The notes below the pieces were generated by a model. That model was not told the origin of the DNA. It was given only the letters and a program-made list of their open reading frames with translations, and did no database searches. The translations under genes were made by a program, and so were the position numbers. A DNA stretch of 64,000 nucleotides from Mesocricetibacter intestinalis. Lineage in GTDB: Bacteria > Pseudomonadota > Gammaproteobacteria > Enterobacterales > Pasteurellaceae. The stretch lies in assembly GCF_004363295.1 (NCBI RefSeq), contig NZ_SNYQ01000004.1:62001-126000 (forward strand), read 5' to 3'. Below, one piece after another: positions 8,442 to 16,689 of the stretch (position 1 is the stretch's first letter; every line of letters begins with the position of its first letter).

Positions 8442-9835
8442 TGAATAAATCCTCCGTTTTTCAGGAAATTAGAGGTAAGTGTTTTCTGATACACTTTTTT
8501 AAACGGGGTTAGGTTAAAGAAACGCTCCATGGTTCCGGTTTGTTCAAAGCTCGGATACACAATTTGATTTTCATTTACCGGCTTAACCAGATTTACCGTC
8601 GCTACAATCACCAATTCTCTGCTTTCCCGCGAGGTTGAAGCATTGCGGAAAAGTGAGCCCAAAATCGGAATATCACCTAAAACCGGAATCTTTGATAAAC
8701 CTTCTATATCATCTTTACTGAGTAAGCCGCCGATAATAAAGCTTTCTCCGTCTGCAATTTCAAAGGTGGATTTGGAACGGCGCGTATTAAAAAACGGAAC
8801 GCTGCCGATTCGCTCATACTGATAGTTTCCGGCAATGGTACTGACTTCCTGAGCCAACAATAACCGAATCCGGTTGTCTTTCTGCAATTTGGCACCCACT
8901 GCCAGTTTAATCCCGAAATCCTTATAGATAATGGAAGGGTTACCGTCTCGATCGCGCTGTGCGAAAGGAATTTCTCCCCCCACTAAAATATCCGCCGTTT
9001 CTCCCGATAACATGGAAATATTAGGTTCCGCCAGGATCTTACCGTTATTCTGGTTATCCAAGGCATTAATAAAGATGCTTAAACCGTCTGCATTAATCAG
9101 GGATAGCGAACCGCCGGAGGTGCCACCGAAAGCAGCCGAACCGGAGAAGCTTTTACCTAGGTTTCTCAACAGATTACCGCCGGCATTATTCCAGTTAATG
9201 CCCAAGGCATCGGAAAATCTTTTACTGATTTCCACCACGGTTAGTTTCACATTAATCTGTACGTTATCTTCGACCTGTGAATTATTGATTACATCGTCGT
9301 AGCTGTATTTATCCAAAAAAGGAACTCTCTCATCATCGGCACCGTCGCGTTTTAAGGTATATTCGGTAACCTTAGGAGCGGAACCCAATGAAGCGCCCAC
9401 AATACGGTTTACTTCATCACGTTCGTGTGCGGAAGCGGCTTTCCCTTCCACCACATAGGCTTTACCGACTTTTTTCACCGAAAGTCCGGTATTCGGAAAT
9501 CTTGCCTTAATCTGACGATTGGTATCGCTGATATTGTTTAATGCATCATTGACTTTTACCGTATCCGAACTCAGTTCCCGTCCTTGGGCGTCAAAGGCGG
9601 TAATTTCCGAAGTCCCCTCGCCCTTGGCATAAATCATAAAACTGTAATCATCCAGAATTTCATAGTCCGCCACTTCCGGTGCGGAAACGAATACCGTATC
9701 GATTTTGGTTTTCGATTCGACTAAACGGCTCTGCCCCTTTTCCAGATTAAAGGTTTGTGCAAAAGCGTTATATGACGCAAATGCCAATGCCATCCCGATC
9801 AGGGTGGACATCCATGTCTTTTTCGTATTCAGCAT
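8438..9835 (-). CDS. rcpA: RcpA, outer-membrane secretin of the Tad pilus
   Basis: 465 aa. A signal peptide (ending NAFA-QTF) is followed by a BON/N-domain region (VVEGKAASAHERDEVNRIVG) and a C-terminal secretin domain with the hallmark DILVGGEIPF and the region FEIADGESFIIGGLLS. It forms the oligomeric outer-membrane channel through which the Flp pilus exits (CpaC family). One nucleotide separates it from rcpC. Confidence 0.96.
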   Translation of the reverse strand: MLNTKKTWMSTLIGMALAFASYNAFAQTFNLEKGQSRLVESKTKIDTVFVSAPEVADYEILDDYSFMIYAKGEGTSEITAFDAQGRELSSDTVKVNDALNNISDTNRQIKARFPNTGLSVKKVGKAYVVEGKAASAHERDEVNRIVGASLGSAPKVTEYTLKRDGADDERVPFLDKYSYDDVINNSQVEDNVQINVKLTVVEISKRFSDALGINWNNAGGNLLRNLGKSFSGSAAFGGTSGGSLSLINADGLSIFINALDNQNNGKILAEPNISMLSGETADILVGGEIPFAQRDRDGNPSIIYKDFGIKLAVGAKLQKDNRIRLLLAQEVSTIAGNYQYERIGSVPFFNTRRSKSTFEIADGESFIIGGLLSKDDIEGLSKIPVLGDIPILGSLFRNASTSRESRELVIVATVNLVKPVNENQIVYPSFEQTGTMERFFNLTPFKKVYQKTLTSNFLKNGGFIQ

Positions 9836-9836
9836 C

Positions 9837-10622
9837 CTATTGCCCTCTTAATTTTCGAATAAACATACCGCGATGATTGACCGAATCCTGTTGTTCGCTC
9901 GGCAATACAATTAATTTTGCATCCTTAACCACGGAGTAAAGTTTCTGTACCTGTGCGGCATCCGCTTTCACCGTAATATAACCGACGGTTTCTCCGTCGC
10001 CGGCAGCCTTAGCTTCCTCATCGGAAAAAGCTTTACTATATAAAACCGAAACCTTATCAATCACCTTGATTAATTCGTTTCTGTCGGCACTGTCCACTCC
10101 CTTGGCGGTTTGCTGGGAAAATACCGCCACATTGTCGGCAACACGTACCGTATCCAATAAATAAGCGTCCGCAGAGGCAATATAGATACGGTAAGCCACT
10201 TCGGTTTTCGGATCTAAGGTAGATAGCAGAAAACGAGGATCTTGCGGAGAAATCAGGGTATTTTTAGATAACAAAGATCCCTGTGCCATATTTTCATTAA
10301 GCAGAAAACCCTGCACCGACTGATTGCCGGCGGCATCCAGCATTTGTTTTAAATCATTTTCCACCAACGGATTATCCTCATCCACGCTTAGTTCGGACAG
10401 GGCGTAATCTTCCGCCTGCAATAGGCTGCCTTTGCTCAGATCACGGGTAAGCACGGCGGTGGTAATTAATTTCTGTGGCTTTGTTTCCTGCACCGGGGCT
10501 TCGGCACTTTGGTTCGTATTCGCCGTATCGGTATTTTCCGAGGAAGACGGCAGGAAAAATAATCCGCCCAGTCCGACGCCGAGAATAAGAAACGAAATTA
10601 GAAAGAGAACTCGGTAGTTCAT
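9837..10622 (-). CDS. rcpC: RcpC, CpaB-type SAF-domain protein of the Tad system
   Basis: About 261 aa: one N-terminal membrane helix (VLFLISFLILGVGLGGLFFL), a low-complexity Ser/Thr/Asn linker, then an SAF-type domain beginning near TTAVLTRDLSKGSLLQAEDY. CpaB/RcpC proteins are periplasmic partners of the secretin and have been linked to Flp modification. I moved the start from a TTG at 10628 to the ATG at 10622, which has AAGGA 7 nt upstream. Confidence 0.93.
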   Translation of the reverse strand: MNYRVLFLISFLILGVGLGGLFFLPSSSENTDTANTNQSAEAPVQETKPQKLITTAVLTRDLSKGSLLQAEDYALSELSVDEDNPLVENDLKQMLDAAGNQSVQGFLLNENMAQGSLLSKNTLISPQDPRFLLSTLDPKTEVAYRIYIASADAYLLDTVRVADNVAVFSQQTAKGVDSADRNELIKVIDKVSVLYSKAFSDEEAKAAGDGETVGYITVKADAAQVQKLYSVVKDAKLIVLPSEQQDSVNHRGMFIRKLRGQ

Positions 10623-10680
10623 TTTCAATCCTTATTTAAGTTAATAAAATCTTAATATGACGGGAATATTATTCCGGTCA

Positions 10681-11115
10681 TTAAGCGAACAACAGGGCAT
10701 TTGTCAGAAAACCAAGACTAATGGCGACCCCGTAAGGCAGACCTTTTTCACGAATGGATTTACGGTAGAAAAGCCAGCCCATAACAATAAGTAATAAACC
10801 GGAAAATGCGGTAAAAAAGAAAAAGGGCAATATCTGTTCATGCGGAAGCGACAGCATCAGCACCGCGATCAATTTAACGTCGCCGGCACCGATAACGCCC
10901 AAGTTAAACAGAATAAAACCGATAACTAACGCCACCAGCGCGGGCAATACAAAAATCTGCTGATATTGCAGCCAGGCCAACGGAATTAATAAAGCGGATA
11001 ATAAAACGACGATTTTATTACTGATAATTCTGTATTTAATATCGGACCAGGAAAGGCGCATCAACAAAAAAACAATAGCGATATAAAGAAATGTTACTAA
11101 TAATGTTTTTACCAT
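10681..11115 (-). CDS. tadV: TadV, prepilin peptidase
   Basis: 144 aa, almost wholly hydrophobic, a peptidase A24 (CpaA-like) aspartic protease without the N-methylation domain of PilD. The two catalytic aspartates are visible in WSDIKYR (about residue 25) and in the GAGDVK motif (about residue 78). It cleaves the Flp prepilins and the TadE/TadF pseudopilins after glycine. It lies 122 nt downstream of the second flp gene, beyond a strong palindrome that may attenuate transcription. Confidence 0.94.
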   Translation of the reverse strand: MVKTLLVTFLYIAIVFLLMRLSWSDIKYRIISNKIVVLLSALLIPLAWLQYQQIFVLPALVALVIGFILFNLGVIGAGDVKLIAVLMLSLPHEQILPFFFFTAFSGLLLIVMGWLFYRKSIREKGLPYGVAISLGFLTNALLFA

Positions 11116-11196
11116 TGATACCCTACTACCATATAACCCTTCAACAAATAAAGAACCGAAGTCCGATTAATTACGCCAATCCGATTTAAGTAAAAA

Positions 11197-11224
11197 ACAG
11201 CTAAATACAATTGTATTTAGCTGT
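11197..11224 (-). terminator. Perfect 28-bp palindrome plus T-run between flp genes and tadV
   Basis: ACAGCTAAATACAA is followed directly by its complement TTGTATTTAGCTGT (a perfect 14+14 palindrome). On the minus strand it lies 14 nt after the flp stop codon and is followed by TTTTTT. This is a rho-independent terminator shape placed inside the operon; it probably lets abundant short pilin mRNA accumulate while some transcripts read through to tadV and beyond. Confidence 0.7.
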
Positions 11225-11237
11225 TAGTGTTAAATTA

Positions 11238-11462
11238 TTAGCTTACAACAGCGCTAGCGATAGTTTTACCTAAATCACTGAATTTTTTAGATAATTGAGA
11301 AATAAAACCACCGTCTTTGTAGAATACCGCAATAATAAATACGGCGATAACAATAGCGATCAGACCGTATTCAATAGCGGTTACACCCTGTTGGTTTTCT
11401 TTAAATTTACGTAAACCTTCGGTGGCAGCAATATAAGCTTTAGTCGTTAATGTAGATAACAT
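11238..11462 (-). CDS. flp2: Flp-type IVb pilin, second copy
   Basis: 74-aa prepilin. A 26-residue leader ends NQQG; the mature peptide begins VTAIEYGLIAIVIAVF, with the Flp motif Glu at +5 and Tyr at +6, then a single hydrophobic helix and a short polar tail ending in Val-Val-Ser. The ATG has AAGGAAA upstream. It is the second pilin gene in transcription order. In Aggregatibacter the first gene product is the main pilin and the second is dispensable or minor; which dominates here cannot be told from sequence. Confidence 0.93.
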   Translation of the reverse strand: MLSTLTTKAYIAATEGLRKFKENQQGVTAIEYGLIAIVIAVFIIAVFYKDGGFISQLSKKFSDLGKTIASAVVS

Positions 11463-11545
11463 CTTAATTTCCTTATTAAGTAATAGATTGGATTTTATAT
11501 TCGGGTATAGCTCCGAATATGGATAAAAAGCTACTATTTGTCGGA

Positions 11546-11776
11546 TTACCGGAGCGCGGTAACGCTATCGCCCAATTGATTTAATTTAGAGGATAGCGTA
11601 ACAATAAAATTATCGTCGCCATAAAGGACGGCAACAATAAAAACCGCAACAGCAAGAGCGATCAAGCCGTACTCAATGGCGGCTACGCCGTGCTGATTGT
11701 TTTTAAAGTCGCTTAAAGTTTCGGACATTGCAGCATGCACATCAAAATGAGCATTGCTGATTGATGCTGATAACAT
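11546..11776 (-). CDS. flp1: Flp-type IVb pilin, first copy
   Basis: Prepilin of about 76 aa with a leader ending NQHG and a mature start VAAIEYGLIALAVAVF, again with the E(+5)Y(+6) Flp motif. The tail ends in Thr-Ala-Leu-Arg. The reading frame opens at a TTG (11782), but the ATG at 11776 has AGGGA about 9 nt upstream and is the better start. First gene of the tad transcript. It resembles the neighbouring copy strongly around the motif and less in the tail, suggesting an old duplication. Confidence 0.92.
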   Translation of the reverse strand: MLSASISNAHFDVHAAMSETLSDFKNNQHGVAAIEYGLIALAVAVFIVAVLYGDDNFIVTLSSKLNQLGDSVTALR

Positions 11777-11782
11777 TACCAA

Positions 11783-12193
11783 TTTCCCTATTCAGTTTTG
11801 TCAATTGAAAAGTGTAGTATCTAACATATTAAAGTCCAAATCCCTGGCCTTTCAGTAAACTGTCAAATAATAACAAATTAGCTTAATCGGAGATCAGTAA
11901 GCTAACTTGCCGGGCTATAGTAATGAAAAAATAAAAAAAGTAAATAAATTTTAAAAATTTACCGCACCTGGTCGGAGGAGTGAATACAAAGCGGACTTAT
12001 AAAGGATAAAACTAATACAAAAATAGCAATGCAATCATAAAAATTTAATTAAATCTTAACAATAATAAGAGTATTTACAGGTTTTATACCTCAGGGAAGT
12101 TTCAAATTTCCCATATAAAAATACGATGGCAAACTATCAATAATTTTCTTTTTTAATCATTACAAAAAATTATATGCTCATTTATATAAATAA
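11783..12193. promoter_or_regulatory. AT-rich tad promoter region
   Basis: About 410 bases without a credible gene separate flp from the trpS terminator. The tad promoter must lie here, reading left. A TTGACA (11861-11866 on the minus strand) and a TTGGAC-N17-TACACT pair (about 11817-11845) are candidates but neither is a strong match. A near-perfect inverted repeat, GGGAAGTTTCAAATTTCCC (12094-12112, one mismatched pair), could be an operator. The region is much richer in A+T than the flanking genes. Confidence 0.4.
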
Positions 12194-12217
12194 AAACGGA
12201 GCCTATATGCTCCGTTT
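12194..12217 (-). terminator. Terminator after trpS
   Basis: On the minus strand AAACGGAGC, loop ATATAG, GCTCCGTTT, then a T-rich tail. It lies about 20 nt after the trpS stop and separates the rpe-gph-trpS unit from the tad region. Confidence 0.8.
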
Positions 12218-12237
12218 CCAATATTAACAATTAATAA

Positions 12238-13242
12238 TTAGGCACCGACAAATCCGATTGCCTGATAGACCTTATCCAAGGTGGCTCGCGCACGGACACG
12301 GGCTTTTTCCGCCCCTTCGCGGGCAATTTGCAGTAACAGTTCTTCATTACTGCGGTAATGATGAAAACGTTGCTGTAACTCGGTTAGCATTGCACATACT
12401 TCATCGGCGACCGCTGTTTTCAAATGGCCGTACATTTGGCCGGCGAACTGCGCTTCCAACTCGGCCACGGACTTGCCGCTGACGGCGGAAAGAATATCAA
12501 GCAAATTGGATACGCCCGGCTTATTCTGTACATCGTAGCGAATTTGCGGCGGTTCATCGCCGTCGGTCATAGCCCGTTTTATTTTTTTCGCTACCGCTTT
12601 CGGATCTTCCATTAAGCCGATAACATTATTACGATTCTCGTCGGATTTCGACATTTTCTTTTCCGGCTCCAGCAACGACATCACGCGGGCACCGGATTTC
12701 GGAATAAAGGCCTGAGGGATAACAAACTGATCTTCGCCATACAACGCATTAAAACGCTGGGCGATATCGCGGGTAATTTCCAGATGCTGACGCTGATCTT
12801 CCCCCACAGGCACCTGATCTGCCTGATACAGCAAAATATCCGCCGCCATCAGTACCGGATAGGTAAACAAACCGACATTTATATTTTCCGCATAGCGTGC
12901 CGATTTATCTTTAAACTGAGTCATACGGCTCATTTCGCCGAAATAGGTGTAGCAGTTAAGCACCCAGCCCAGCTGGGTATGCTCCGGTACATGAGACTGA
13001 ATAAAGATGGTACTTTTCGCCGGATCTATGCCGCAGGCCAGATATAAGGCCAATACGTCGAGGGTGGCTTTACGCAGCTTTTCCGGATCTTGACGCACGG
13101 TAATGGCGTGTAAATCCACGATACAGAACAGACAATCATAGTCATCCTGCATTTTTACCCATTGGCGCAAGGCACCGAGATAGTTACCGATTGTCAGCTC
13201 GCCGGAAGGCTGTACCCCGCTGAGTACGACAGGTTTTTTCAT
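12238..13242 (-). CDS. trpS: Tryptophanyl-tRNA synthetase
   Basis: 334 aa, class I aminoacyl-tRNA synthetase that charges tRNA-Trp. The HIGH-like signature is [11 protein letters not shown] near residue 13, the KMSKS loop is [12 protein letters not shown] near residue 195. Length matches other gamma-proteobacterial enzymes. It ends the rpe-gph-trpS group, the same order as downstream of dam in E. coli. Confidence 0.98.
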   Translation of the reverse strand: MKKPVVLSGVQPSGELTIGNYLGALRQWVKMQDDYDCLFCIVDLHAITVRQDPEKLRKATLDVLALYLACGIDPAKSTIFIQSHVPEHTQLGWVLNCYTYFGEMSRMTQFKDKSARYAENINVGLFTYPVLMAADILLYQADQVPVGEDQRQHLEITRDIAQRFNALYGEDQFVIPQAFIPKSGARVMSLLEPEKKMSKSDENRNNVIGLMEDPKAVAKKIKRAMTDGDEPPQIRYDVQNKPGVSNLLDILSAVSGKSVAELEAQFAGQMYGHLKTAVADEVCAMLTELQQRFHHYRSNEELLLQIAREGAEKARVRARATLDKVYQAIGFVGA

Positions 13243-13309
13243 AATATTTTCCTTTTAACGCATTATCTTTTATAAGGCTGGCAGGTGCGGAAAAACATTG
13301 TAATTTTTA

Positions 13310-13326
13310 ACCGCACTTTTAAGTGC
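13310..13326. repeat. DNA uptake word with small hairpin between gph and trpS
   Basis: ACCGCACTT (13310-13318) is a full Haemophilus-type uptake word. The overlapping GCACTT-TT-AAGTGC (13313-13326) can fold as a small hairpin in the gph-trpS spacer. Confidence 0.6.
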
Positions 13327-13328
13327 CT

Positions 13329-14003
13329 TTAAACAATTTTCAGAATATCGGCGAAATCGTCGAATACCCAGTCCGGTGCGGATTCGGCAATGGGAATATT
13401 GTAGTTATAGCCGTACGTCAGCCCCACGGCGGCACAACCTGCGCTATGGGCGGCGATAATATCATTTCTGGAATCACCCACAAATAGAAGCTGACGCGGC
13501 GTTAAACCGAATTTACCGCATAAATAGTAAAGCGGGGCAGGATGAGGTTTAATCGCCGGTAAAGACTGGCCGCCAAGAGTTTCGCTGAATAAGCCGTCGA
13601 TACCGAAAGCTTGTAGCACCGGCAGTACATGGCGGGTAGGTTTATTGGTTACCACCGCCAAAATAAAGCCCTGTGCTTTCAGTTGCTGCAGCGTTTCTTT
13701 TACATTGGGATACAGGCGGCTGATATTACACAGGTTTTCGCCGTAATAGCGGTTGAAATTCTCTTTTAAACGGGCGACGTCTTCAGGTTCCAGACTTTTA
13801 CCCGATTGAGCTTTGGCCCAGTCCAAGGCGCGGCTGATCAGAATATCGGCACCGTTACCGATCCAAGTCAATACCAGTTGTTCCGAAGCGGCGGGCAAAC
13901 CGAAATCCGCGAGTGCGGAATTGACCGAAAGCGCCAAATCCGGCAGGCTGTTAACCAGAGTACCGTCTAAATCAAATCCGATTAATTTAAATTGCGAACG
14001 CAT
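13329..14003 (-). CDS. gph: Phosphoglycolate phosphatase
   Basis: 224 aa HAD-superfamily hydrolase. Motif I is FDLDGTLVNS (nucleophile Asp near residue 10), motif II the VVTNKPT region, motif III/IV FVGDSRNDIIAAHSAGC. Gph removes phosphate from 2-phosphoglycolate, a DNA-repair and oxidative by-product. Identification as Gph rather than another HAD enzyme rests on length and the conserved rpe-gph-trpS context. Confidence 0.95.
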   Translation of the reverse strand: MRSQFKLIGFDLDGTLVNSLPDLALSVNSALADFGLPAASEQLVLTWIGNGADILISRALDWAKAQSGKSLEPEDVARLKENFNRYYGENLCNISRLYPNVKETLQQLKAQGFILAVVTNKPTRHVLPVLQAFGIDGLFSETLGGQSLPAIKPHPAPLYYLCGKFGLTPRQLLFVGDSRNDIIAAHSAGCAAVGLTYGYNYNIPIAESAPDWVFDDFADILKIV

Positions 14004-14036
14004 TATTTCTCCTGAATGCTTTAATAATTATTTTTC

Positions 14037-14711
14037 CTAACGATTTACCGTTGCAAGCTGGGCGCGCATTTGGCTAATCACCTGCGCATAATCCGGCTGA
14101 TCAAAAATCGCAGAACCGGCAACAAACATATCCGCTCCGGCGGCGGCAATCTGCGCAATATTATTGGTTTTTACCCCACCGTCCACTTCAAGGCGAATAT
14201 CCAGACCGCTTTCGTCAATACGGCGACGCGCCTGTTTCAGTTTTTCTAAGGTGGAAGGAATAAAAGACTGACCGCCGAAGCCCGGGTTAACCGACATCAG
14301 CAGAATAATATCTACTTTATCCATAACATAATCCAGATAACTGAGCGGTGTCGCCGGATTAAATACCAAGCCGGATTTACAGCCCTGATCACGGATTAAC
14401 TGTAGCGTGCGGTCGATATGCTCGCTCGCTTCCGGGTGAAAGGTAATATAACTGGCGCCGGCAGCGGCAAAATCGGGAATAATACGATCCACCGGCTTCA
14501 CCATAAGATGCACATCAATAGGCGCCTGAATACCGTATTCGCGCAACGCCTTACATAGCGCCGGTCCGAAAGTCAGATTAGGCACGTAGTGATTGTCCAT
14601 TACGTCAAAATGAATTACGTCCGCCCCGCACTTGAGCACATCCGCCACATCTTCGCCCAGCCGGGCCAGATCCGCAGAAAGAATTGAAGGCGCAATTAAA
14701 TAAGGTTGCAT
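14037..14711 (-). CDS. rpe: Ribulose-phosphate 3-epimerase
   Basis: 224 aa TIM-barrel enzyme of the pentose phosphate pathway, interconverting ribulose-5-phosphate and xylulose-5-phosphate. Visible signatures: [16 protein letters not shown] at the N-terminus, the metal-site stretches [14 protein letters not shown] and [20 protein letters not shown] and EVDGGVK. Start ATG; 33 nt before gph. First gene of the unit seen here (no dam upstream). Confidence 0.98.
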   Translation of the reverse strand: MQPYLIAPSILSADLARLGEDVADVLKCGADVIHFDVMDNHYVPNLTFGPALCKALREYGIQAPIDVHLMVKPVDRIIPDFAAAGASYITFHPEASEHIDRTLQLIRDQGCKSGLVFNPATPLSYLDYVMDKVDIILLMSVNPGFGGQSFIPSTLEKLKQARRRIDESGLDIRLEVDGGVKTNNIAQIAAAGADMFVAGSAIFDQPDYAQVISQMRAQLATVNR

Positions 14712-14796
14712 AGCTTACTCCCGACCGGTTGTCAAAAACTCGCCCTAGTGTACTACGTTATCGCCGAAGCGTTAAGGCATTATCAGCAATCCGCAT

Positions 14797-14829
14797 AAAA
14801 AAACACCCCGCGCCAAAAAGCGCAGGGTG
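14797..14829 (-). terminator. Rho-independent terminator downstream of the orphan lipoprotein
   Basis: On the minus strand CACCCTGCGC pairs with GCGCGGGGTG (one internal mismatch, 5-6 nt T-rich loop) and is followed by seven T. A second GC hairpin, AAACCGC/GCGGTTT (14848-14870), stands just before it. It would end transcripts coming from the lipoprotein gene at 15080-15574. Confidence 0.7.
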
Positions 14830-14883
14830 GGTTAAAAACCAACCGCAAAACCGCCCGCAAAGAGCGGTTTGATGGTGGCGAAA

Positions 14884-14985
14884 TTAGATAAGGTTAACCG
14901 TAATGCCGTCTTCAACGAGCAATTGAGCGGCTAAAGCCGATTTAGCGGTTACCTTATCTCGGTTCCTTAGTCTTAGTAATATCAT
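14884..14985 (-). pseudogene. Small ORF, likely fragment of a decayed gene
   Basis: A 33-codon frame from ATG 14985 to TAA 14884 encodes a peptide ending SALAAQLLVEDGITVNLI. Immediately upstream (up to about 15070), other frames give coding-looking pieces such as KNALQTDKDIIAVCS and DMIAKLNDITKTKEPR, each closed by a stop. The pattern suggests a short gene broken by frameshifts. I cannot name the parent; a phage-type origin is only a guess. The 368-nt gap 14712-15079 holds nothing else but two hairpins. Confidence 0.3.
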
Positions 14986-15079
14986 TTAACTTAGCGATCA
15001 TATCAATCGGCTTTTTAAGAACAAACAGCAATAATATCTTTATCCGTTTGAAGGGCGTTCTTAAACCGACCGCTGAAAA

Positions 15080-15574
15080 TTAATTAGCTTTGTCTGCGCC
15101 ACATTGGAAAAAAGACGCCGGTAAACGACGTAATAGCTGTTTATTTTCCGTATTTAATTTTCCGCTGTTTTCCCATACGGACTGATCCACGGCAGAAAGC
15201 GATAAGCCTTTCGTTGTTCTTTCTACTGCAATATAAGTGGTTTGGTTTTGATTAATGGTGAATGTTCCGGTATTTTCTATACGTCGAATCTGATTGCCCG
15301 TATAAGGTAAAACAAGACTGGCTTTCAAGGTATAGTCGCCCCGGCATAAATTCTGATTTACTTGATGAGACGAAGGCAATGCGGCAAGAAATTTATTATT
15401 TAATGCGATGCTGATGATTTCGTCTCCCGAATTATTAGGGGTAAAAACGATAAGCTGACCGACATCTTTTCCCTGCGGTTCGATATGAGTTCCCATACCG
15501 GTTTTTACACAAGCAGAAAGAGAAACAATTGCCGTCAAAGTTAATGATGTGTTAACTAGTTGTTTAAAGTTCAT
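15080..15574 (-). CDS. Lipoprotein of unknown function
   Basis: 164 aa. A signal sequence ends in the lipobox LSAC (Cys about residue 22), predicting an acylated envelope lipoprotein. The mature part seems beta-rich, with a stretch on ligand-like binding or transport unknown to me (VGQLIVFTPNNSGDEIISIA) and a conserved-looking TYIAVERTTKGLSL segment; it contains two further Cys (NLCRGDY and FFQCGAD) that could form a disulphide. No family assigned with confidence. AAGGGTG precedes the ATG. The gene stands alone between a terminator and a 431-nt AT-rich spacer. Confidence 0.75.
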   Translation of the reverse strand: MNFKQLVNTSLTLTAIVSLSACVKTGMGTHIEPQGKDVGQLIVFTPNNSGDEIISIALNNKFLAALPSSHQVNQNLCRGDYTLKASLVLPYTGNQIRRIENTGTFTINQNQTTYIAVERTTKGLSLSAVDQSVWENSGKLNTENKQLLRRLPASFFQCGADKAN

Positions 15575-16005
15575 AGATCACCCTTGTAAATTAAAATTTT
15601 CCCTGCCATACAATTATTTGAACATCTTTACCCAAAAGGCCGTAAAACAGGCACACTTAGGCAGGATCCGCTCATTATATGAGTTTGTGTTATGTTGTAA
15701 ACGCTTGATAAAATTTGTAGAAAATACCGGAAAAAAAACAGATCAAGTATTATTCCATGTTAAAACAATAGGTTAAATAACAAGCAAGGAGAAATTTCAT
15801 TACATTTATATAACAAAATGAAAAATAGTTTTTACCATTAAGAAATAATAATCATAAAACAACCATATAAAACCAAATAACAATAGATAATTTAATAAGA
15901 AATAATTATTTAAAATCAATCTATAACAAATCAACGATATTTTAAGAACAATCTATGCTTAAGCCACAAAATTTAAGCTAAGGGTTTAAAACAAGGAAAT
16001 CAATA
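15575..16005. promoter_or_regulatory. AT-rich divergent intergenic region
   Basis: 431 bases between the divergently transcribed lipoprotein and LysE-type exporter genes. It is strongly A+T-rich, with many short A and T runs, and I see no gene. Promoters for both neighbours must lie here, but no hexamer pair stands out enough to call. Confidence 0.4.
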
Positions 16006-16629
16006 ATGGATGCTTTTATACAGGGCTTTTTAGTTTGCGGCGGGTTGATTATCGCTATCGGCGCACAAAATGCCTTTGTGCTGAAACAAGGCCTACTGCG
16101 ACAACATATTTTAGCGGTGATTCTAACCTGCTTTGCTTGTGATTTTATTCTGATTTCACTCGGTGTATTCGGATTGGGGACATTTATCGCCGCCCATACC
16201 ACCAGTACTGTGGTTCTGGCAATTATCGGCGCACTGTTTTTATTGGTATACGGAGGGCGGTCATTTCGTGCCGCTTACCGAGGCAACAGTGCATTGCATT
16301 GGGAAGAAACAAAGGAACGACGCTCCTCCCTGGGACAGACGATTCTTGCCACCCTCGGCGTAACCCTGCTCAATCCGCATGTTTATCTGGATTGCTTTGC
16401 GATTATCGGCGGTATTGCCGGTACCCTGAACGCCGAACAAAAAGGATTTTTTCTGTTCGGCGCTCTCTGTACGTCCGCTCTGTGGTTTTTTAGCCTGGGT
16501 TACGGTGCCGGATTTCTACTTCCGCTATTTAAGCGACCGCATACCTGGCGTATTCTGGATACGTTGATTGGGATAATTATGTGCTCTATCGCTTTCGGTC
16601 TGATTCGATACGCATTTGCTCTGGGATAA
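16006..16629 (+). CDS. LysE/ArgO-family amino-acid exporter
   Basis: 207 aa with about six membrane helices. The N-terminus GGLIIAIGAQNAFVLKQGL and the LLNPHVYLDCFAIIGGI segment are the family signatures of LysE/ArgO exporters of basic amino acids. Substrate (arginine or lysine) is inferred only from the family. AAGGA precedes the ATG at good distance. Transcribed alone; ends in a paired-uptake-word terminator shared with the convergent gene. Confidence 0.9.
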   Translation: MDAFIQGFLVCGGLIIAIGAQNAFVLKQGLLRQHILAVILTCFACDFILISLGVFGLGTFIAAHTTSTVVLAIIGALFLLVYGGRSFRAAYRGNSALHWEETKERRSSLGQTILATLGVTLLNPHVYLDCFAIIGGIAGTLNAEQKGFFLFGALCTSALWFFSLGYGAGFLLPLFKRPHTWRILDTLIGIIMCSIAFGLIRYAFALG

Positions 16630-16659
16630 AAAAGTGCGGTCAAAAAGACCGCACTTTTT
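16629..16659. terminator. Bidirectional terminator made of inverted DNA uptake words
   Basis: AAAAAGTGCGGTC (16629-16641), a 5-nt A loop, and GACCGCACTTTTT (16647-16659) form a 13-bp stem with A and T flanks. It overlaps the stop of the exporter gene and sits between converging genes, so it can serve both. Confidence 0.85.
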
Positions 16660-16689
16660 ATAGCCCGCATCAGTCCCTATATACGGGCG

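Noticed and set aside
3766-11115. Type II secretion or type IVa pilus system
   Set aside because: Secretin, GspF-like and ATPase genes occur with flp, tadV, tadZ and tadD-G, which is diagnostic for Tad; no major pseudopilin set or pilT.
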